Assembly: GCA_022712075.1 (NCBI GenBank)
Contig: JALAHE010000300.1
Span: 1-7,201, forward strand
Reading direction: 5' to 3'
DNA length: 7,201 nucleotides
DNA from: Galactobacter sp.
GTDB lineage: Bacteria; Actinomycetota; Actinomycetes; Actinomycetales; Micrococcaceae
Positions 5,259 through 7,201 of this stretch are shown piece by piece (position 1 is the stretch's first letter; each line of letters begins with the position of its first letter). The notes beneath the pieces are model-generated. The model had not been told where the DNA came from. It did not search any database and saw only the letters and a list, made by a program, of their open reading frames with translations. The translations under genes were made by a program, and so were the position numbers.

Positions 5259-6101
5259 GTGACTGAATCCACCGCCACGAGCCCCGAGTACGCCCCCAAG
5301 AACGGCGCCACGCGCATTGCCAGCGTGAACGTCAACGGCATCCGTGCCGCCTACCGCAAGGGCATGCCGGAGTGGCTCGAGGCGCGGGATGTCGACATCC
5401 TGTGCCTGCAGGAGGTCCGCGCCCCAGACAAGATCGTCAACGAGTTCCTCGCCGACGGCTGGCATGTGGTGCATGCCGAGGCCGAGGCCAAGGGCCGCGC
5501 CGGAGTGCTCGTCGCCTCCCGCGAGGAACCGGAGGCCACGCGCATCGGCATCGGCTCCGATCGCTTCGCCAACACCGGCCGCTGGGCCGAGGCCGACTTT
5601 GTCATCAACGGCACCAAGCTGACCGTGGCGAGCGTCTACGTGCACTCCGGCGAGGTGGGCACCCCCAAGCAGGACGACAAGTTTGCCTTCCTCGAGGAGA
5701 TGATCACCAAGCTGCCGGCGCTGCGCTCCGACGGCCGCGACGTCCTCCTCGTGGGAGACATGAACGTGGGTCACACCACGCGAGACATCAAGAACTGGAA
5801 GGGCAACGTCAAGCGGGCCGGATTCCTCCCCGAGGAACGCGCCTACTTCGACCGCTTCTTCGGTGAGGAGATCGGGTACCGGGACGTGGCGCGTGACCTC
5901 GCGGGCGACGTCGACGGGCCCTACACCTGGTGGTCGCAGCGCGGTCAGGCGTTCGACAACAACACGGGCTGGCGCATCGATTACCACATGGCCTCCCCGT
6001 CGCTTGCCGCGAAGGCACTGCGCGCAGACGTTGACCGCGCTGCCAGCTACGACACCCGCTGGTCCGATCACGCACCGCTCGTGGTCGACTACCAGTTCTA
6101 G
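5259..6101 (+). CDS. xth: Exodeoxyribonuclease III (AP endonuclease family)
   Basis: A cytoplasmic DNA repair nuclease of the exonuclease-endonuclease-phosphatase fold. It cuts 5' of abasic sites and removes 3'-blocking groups or nucleotides in base excision repair. All family motifs are present in its 280 residues: SVNVNGIRA (22-30, Asn24), LCLQEVR (48-54, metal-binding Glu52), VYVHSGE (126-132, Tyr127), LLVGDMNV (163-170, Asp167 and Asn169), the WRIDYH stretch (238-243, Asp241) and SDHAP (269-273, Asp270 and His271). The numbering is about 17 residues ahead of the E. coli enzyme because of a polar N-terminal extension (1-17), T/S/E-rich at first. GTG 5259 is chosen for the -10 box seven bases upstream. 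The preceding terminator separates it from the membrane-protein gene; trpS follows in the same direction. Confidence 0.95.
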   Translation: MTESTATSPEYAPKNGATRIASVNVNGIRAAYRKGMPEWLEARDVDILCLQEVRAPDKIVNEFLADGWHVVHAEAEAKGRAGVLVASREEPEATRIGIGSDRFANTGRWAEADFVINGTKLTVASVYVHSGEVGTPKQDDKFAFLEEMITKLPALRSDGRDVLLVGDMNVGHTTRDIKNWKGNVKRAGFLPEERAYFDRFFGEEIGYRDVARDLAGDVDGPYTWWSQRGQAFDNNTGWRIDYHMASPSLAAKALRADVDRAASYDTRWSDHAPLVVDYQF

Positions 6102-6112
6102 ACTCTCCTCCC

Positions 6113-6147
6113 CGGCGCGCCCCGCTTGCGGGCGGGTCGCCGCGCCG
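6113..6147. other. Nested hairpin in the xth-trpS gap
   Basis: CGGCGCG (6113-6119) pairs with CGCGCCG (6141-6147), and the loop between them contains CCCG-CTTG-CGGG (6121-6132). It starts 12 bases after the xth stop and ends seven bases before the trpS ribosome binding site. There is no T-run. It could be a T-less terminator of xth, a processing site, or structure that limits trpS translation; the sequence does not decide between these. Confidence 0.4.
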
Positions 6148-6153
6148 ACCCAT

Positions 6154-6159
6154 GAAAGG
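6154..6159 (+). promoter_or_regulatory. Ribosome binding site deciding the trpS start
   Basis: GAAAGG lies seven bases before ATG 6167. It overlaps the earlier in-frame ATG at 6152, which has no ribosome binding site of its own, so 6167 is the likelier start and gives an N-terminus of normal length. Confidence 0.65.
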
Positions 6160-6166
6160 CATCAGC

Positions 6167-7183
6167 ATGACCACCGCCAAGCCCCGCGTCCTCTCCGGGA
6201 TGCAGCCAAGCGCCGATTCCCTGCACCTGGGCAACTACCTCGGCGCCCTCGTGAACTACGTGAAGCTGCAGGACGAGTACGACGCGTTCTACTTCATCCC
6301 CGATCTTCACTCGATCACCTCGCCCGACGGCGCGACGAACCTCGCCGAACGCACCCGCACCACCGTGGCGCAGTACATCGCCGGCGGCGTGGACGTGGAG
6401 CGCTCCACGCTCTTTGTGCAGTCGCACGTTCCCGAGCACGCCGAGCTCTCGTGGGTCCTGCAGACCATCACGGGCTTCGGCGAGGCCAGCCGCATGACGC
6501 AGTTCAAGGACAAGTCCGTGCGCTACGGCCAGGACTCCACGAACGTCGGCCTCTTCACCTACCCCGTGCTCATGGCCGCCGACATCCTGCTCTACCAGGC
6601 CGACGGCGTGCCCGTGGGTGACGACCAGAAGCAGCACGTGGAGCTCACCCGCACGCTGGGCGCACGCTTCAACCACCGCTTCGGCGAGACCTTCAAGATC
6701 CCGGAGCCGATGATCCCGGCCGAGGGCGCGCGCATCTACGATCTGCAGGACCCGACCTCGAAGATGTCGAAGTCCTCGGCCTCGCCGAACGGGCGCATCA
6801 ACGTCCTGGACGAGCCCAAGGTGATCGCCAAGCGCATCAAGTCGGCGGTGACCGACGACGGCAATGTGGTTGCCTTTGACCGCGAGGCCAAGCCGGGCGT
6901 CTCCAATCTGCTCTCCATCCTGTCCGTGGTCACCGAGACCCCGGTCGCCACGCTCGTGGAGCAGTACGAGGGCAAGATGTACGGCCACCTCAAGGTGGAC
7001 ACCGCCGAGGCCGTCGTAGCCAAGCTGGAGCCCATCCGCGCCCGCACGCTGGAGCTGCTCGACGATCCGGCCGAGCTCGATCGCCTGCTCGCCGTGGGTG
7101 CAGCGAAGGCCCGCGAGGTCGCGTCCGAGACCCTCGGCAAGGTTTACGACGCCGTGGGCTTCCTGCGTCCGCAGGGGCGCTGA
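6167..7183 (+). CDS. trpS: Tryptophanyl-tRNA synthetase
   Basis: A class I aminoacyl-tRNA synthetase that charges tRNA(Trp) with tryptophan using ATP, in the cytoplasm. From ATG 6167 it has 338 residues, close to the usual bacterial length. The Rossmann-fold signature appears as HLGN (20-23) within SGMQPSADSLHLGNYLGAL, and the second ATP-binding signature is a perfect KMSKS (199-203). The tryptophan-pocket region GDDQKQHVEL (151-160) and the preceding MAADILLYQADGVPVG match the family well. The C-terminal helical part, which contacts the anticodon, is complete and the stop is inside the window. The upstream in-frame ATG 6152 would add only five residues. No T-box or Trp-codon leader peptide is seen in the short upstream gap, so any regulation is not visible here. 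It may share a transcript with xth. Confidence 0.97.
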   Translation: MTTAKPRVLSGMQPSADSLHLGNYLGALVNYVKLQDEYDAFYFIPDLHSITSPDGATNLAERTRTTVAQYIAGGVDVERSTLFVQSHVPEHAELSWVLQTITGFGEASRMTQFKDKSVRYGQDSTNVGLFTYPVLMAADILLYQADGVPVGDDQKQHVELTRTLGARFNHRFGETFKIPEPMIPAEGARIYDLQDPTSKMSKSSASPNGRINVLDEPKVIAKRIKSAVTDDGNVVAFDREAKPGVSNLLSILSVVTETPVATLVEQYEGKMYGHLKVDTAEAVVAKLEPIRARTLELLDDPAELDRLLAVGAAKAREVASETLGKVYDAVGFLRPQGR

Positions 7184-7201
7184 GCCTAGCCATGCAGGCA
7201 C

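Noticed and set aside
4542..6071. A 509-codon open frame on the minus strand antisense to the membrane-protein and xth genes
   Set aside because: It opposes two genes with clear features. Its translation is rich in Gly, Arg, Ala, Val and His with no recognisable fold, as expected for the mirror frame of high-GC coding DNA.
6102..6166. A T-box or tryptophan attenuator upstream of trpS
   Set aside because: The gap is only 65 bases, with no T-box sequence, no tryptophan-rich leader peptide and no antiterminator alternative.
6098..7201. A long minus-strand open frame opposite trpS
   Set aside because: trpS is unmistakable on the plus strand; the opposite frame has only the biased composition of a shadow.

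Overview
This is an ordinary chromosomal stretch of a high-GC Gram-positive bacterium, most likely an actinobacterium (Actinomycetota). The evidence is the strong G/C bias at third codon positions, GTG and TTG starts, several genes with a -10-like box a few bases before the start codon and no Shine-Dalgarno sequence (leaderless style), actinobacterial lipoproteins, and the xth-trpS gene pair. I cannot name a genus. I see no mobile element, CRISPR array, rRNA, tRNA or phage gene.

Left part (1-3390). A lipoprotein gene on the minus strand runs off the left edge. It diverges from a three-gene plus-strand operon for an ABC-2 type (DrrAB/NodIJ-like) exporter: one ATPase and two different permeases, coupled by short overlaps. 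The ATPase reading frame lacks any ATG, GTG or TTG that would include its conserved N-terminus, which is the main oddity of the window. A long, near-perfect hairpin (3353-3390) separates the operon from the convergent second lipoprotein gene.

Middle part (3397-5184). The second minus-strand lipoprotein (3397-3981) resembles the first: same size, same layout, and two cysteines at matching places. Together the two bracket the exporter operon. Divergent from it are a small glyoxalase/VOC-fold protein with a textbook ribosome binding site and a 174-residue two-helix membrane protein of unknown function. The latter is followed by a strong intrinsic terminator.

Right part (5185-7201). Exodeoxyribonuclease III (xth), with a probably leaderless GTG start, is followed by a complete tryptophanyl-tRNA synthetase gene (trpS). 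The 65 bases between them hold a nested hairpin. The last 18 bases carry no recognisable feature.

How the parts relate: the exporter operon is self-contained and its substrate cannot be read from the sequence. The flanking lipoproteins could be envelope partners, but this is only positional. xth (DNA repair) and trpS (translation) are housekeeping genes. I did not find a convincing new biological system. The items most worth a second look are the missing ATPase start, the lipoprotein pair and the leaderless promoter pattern.
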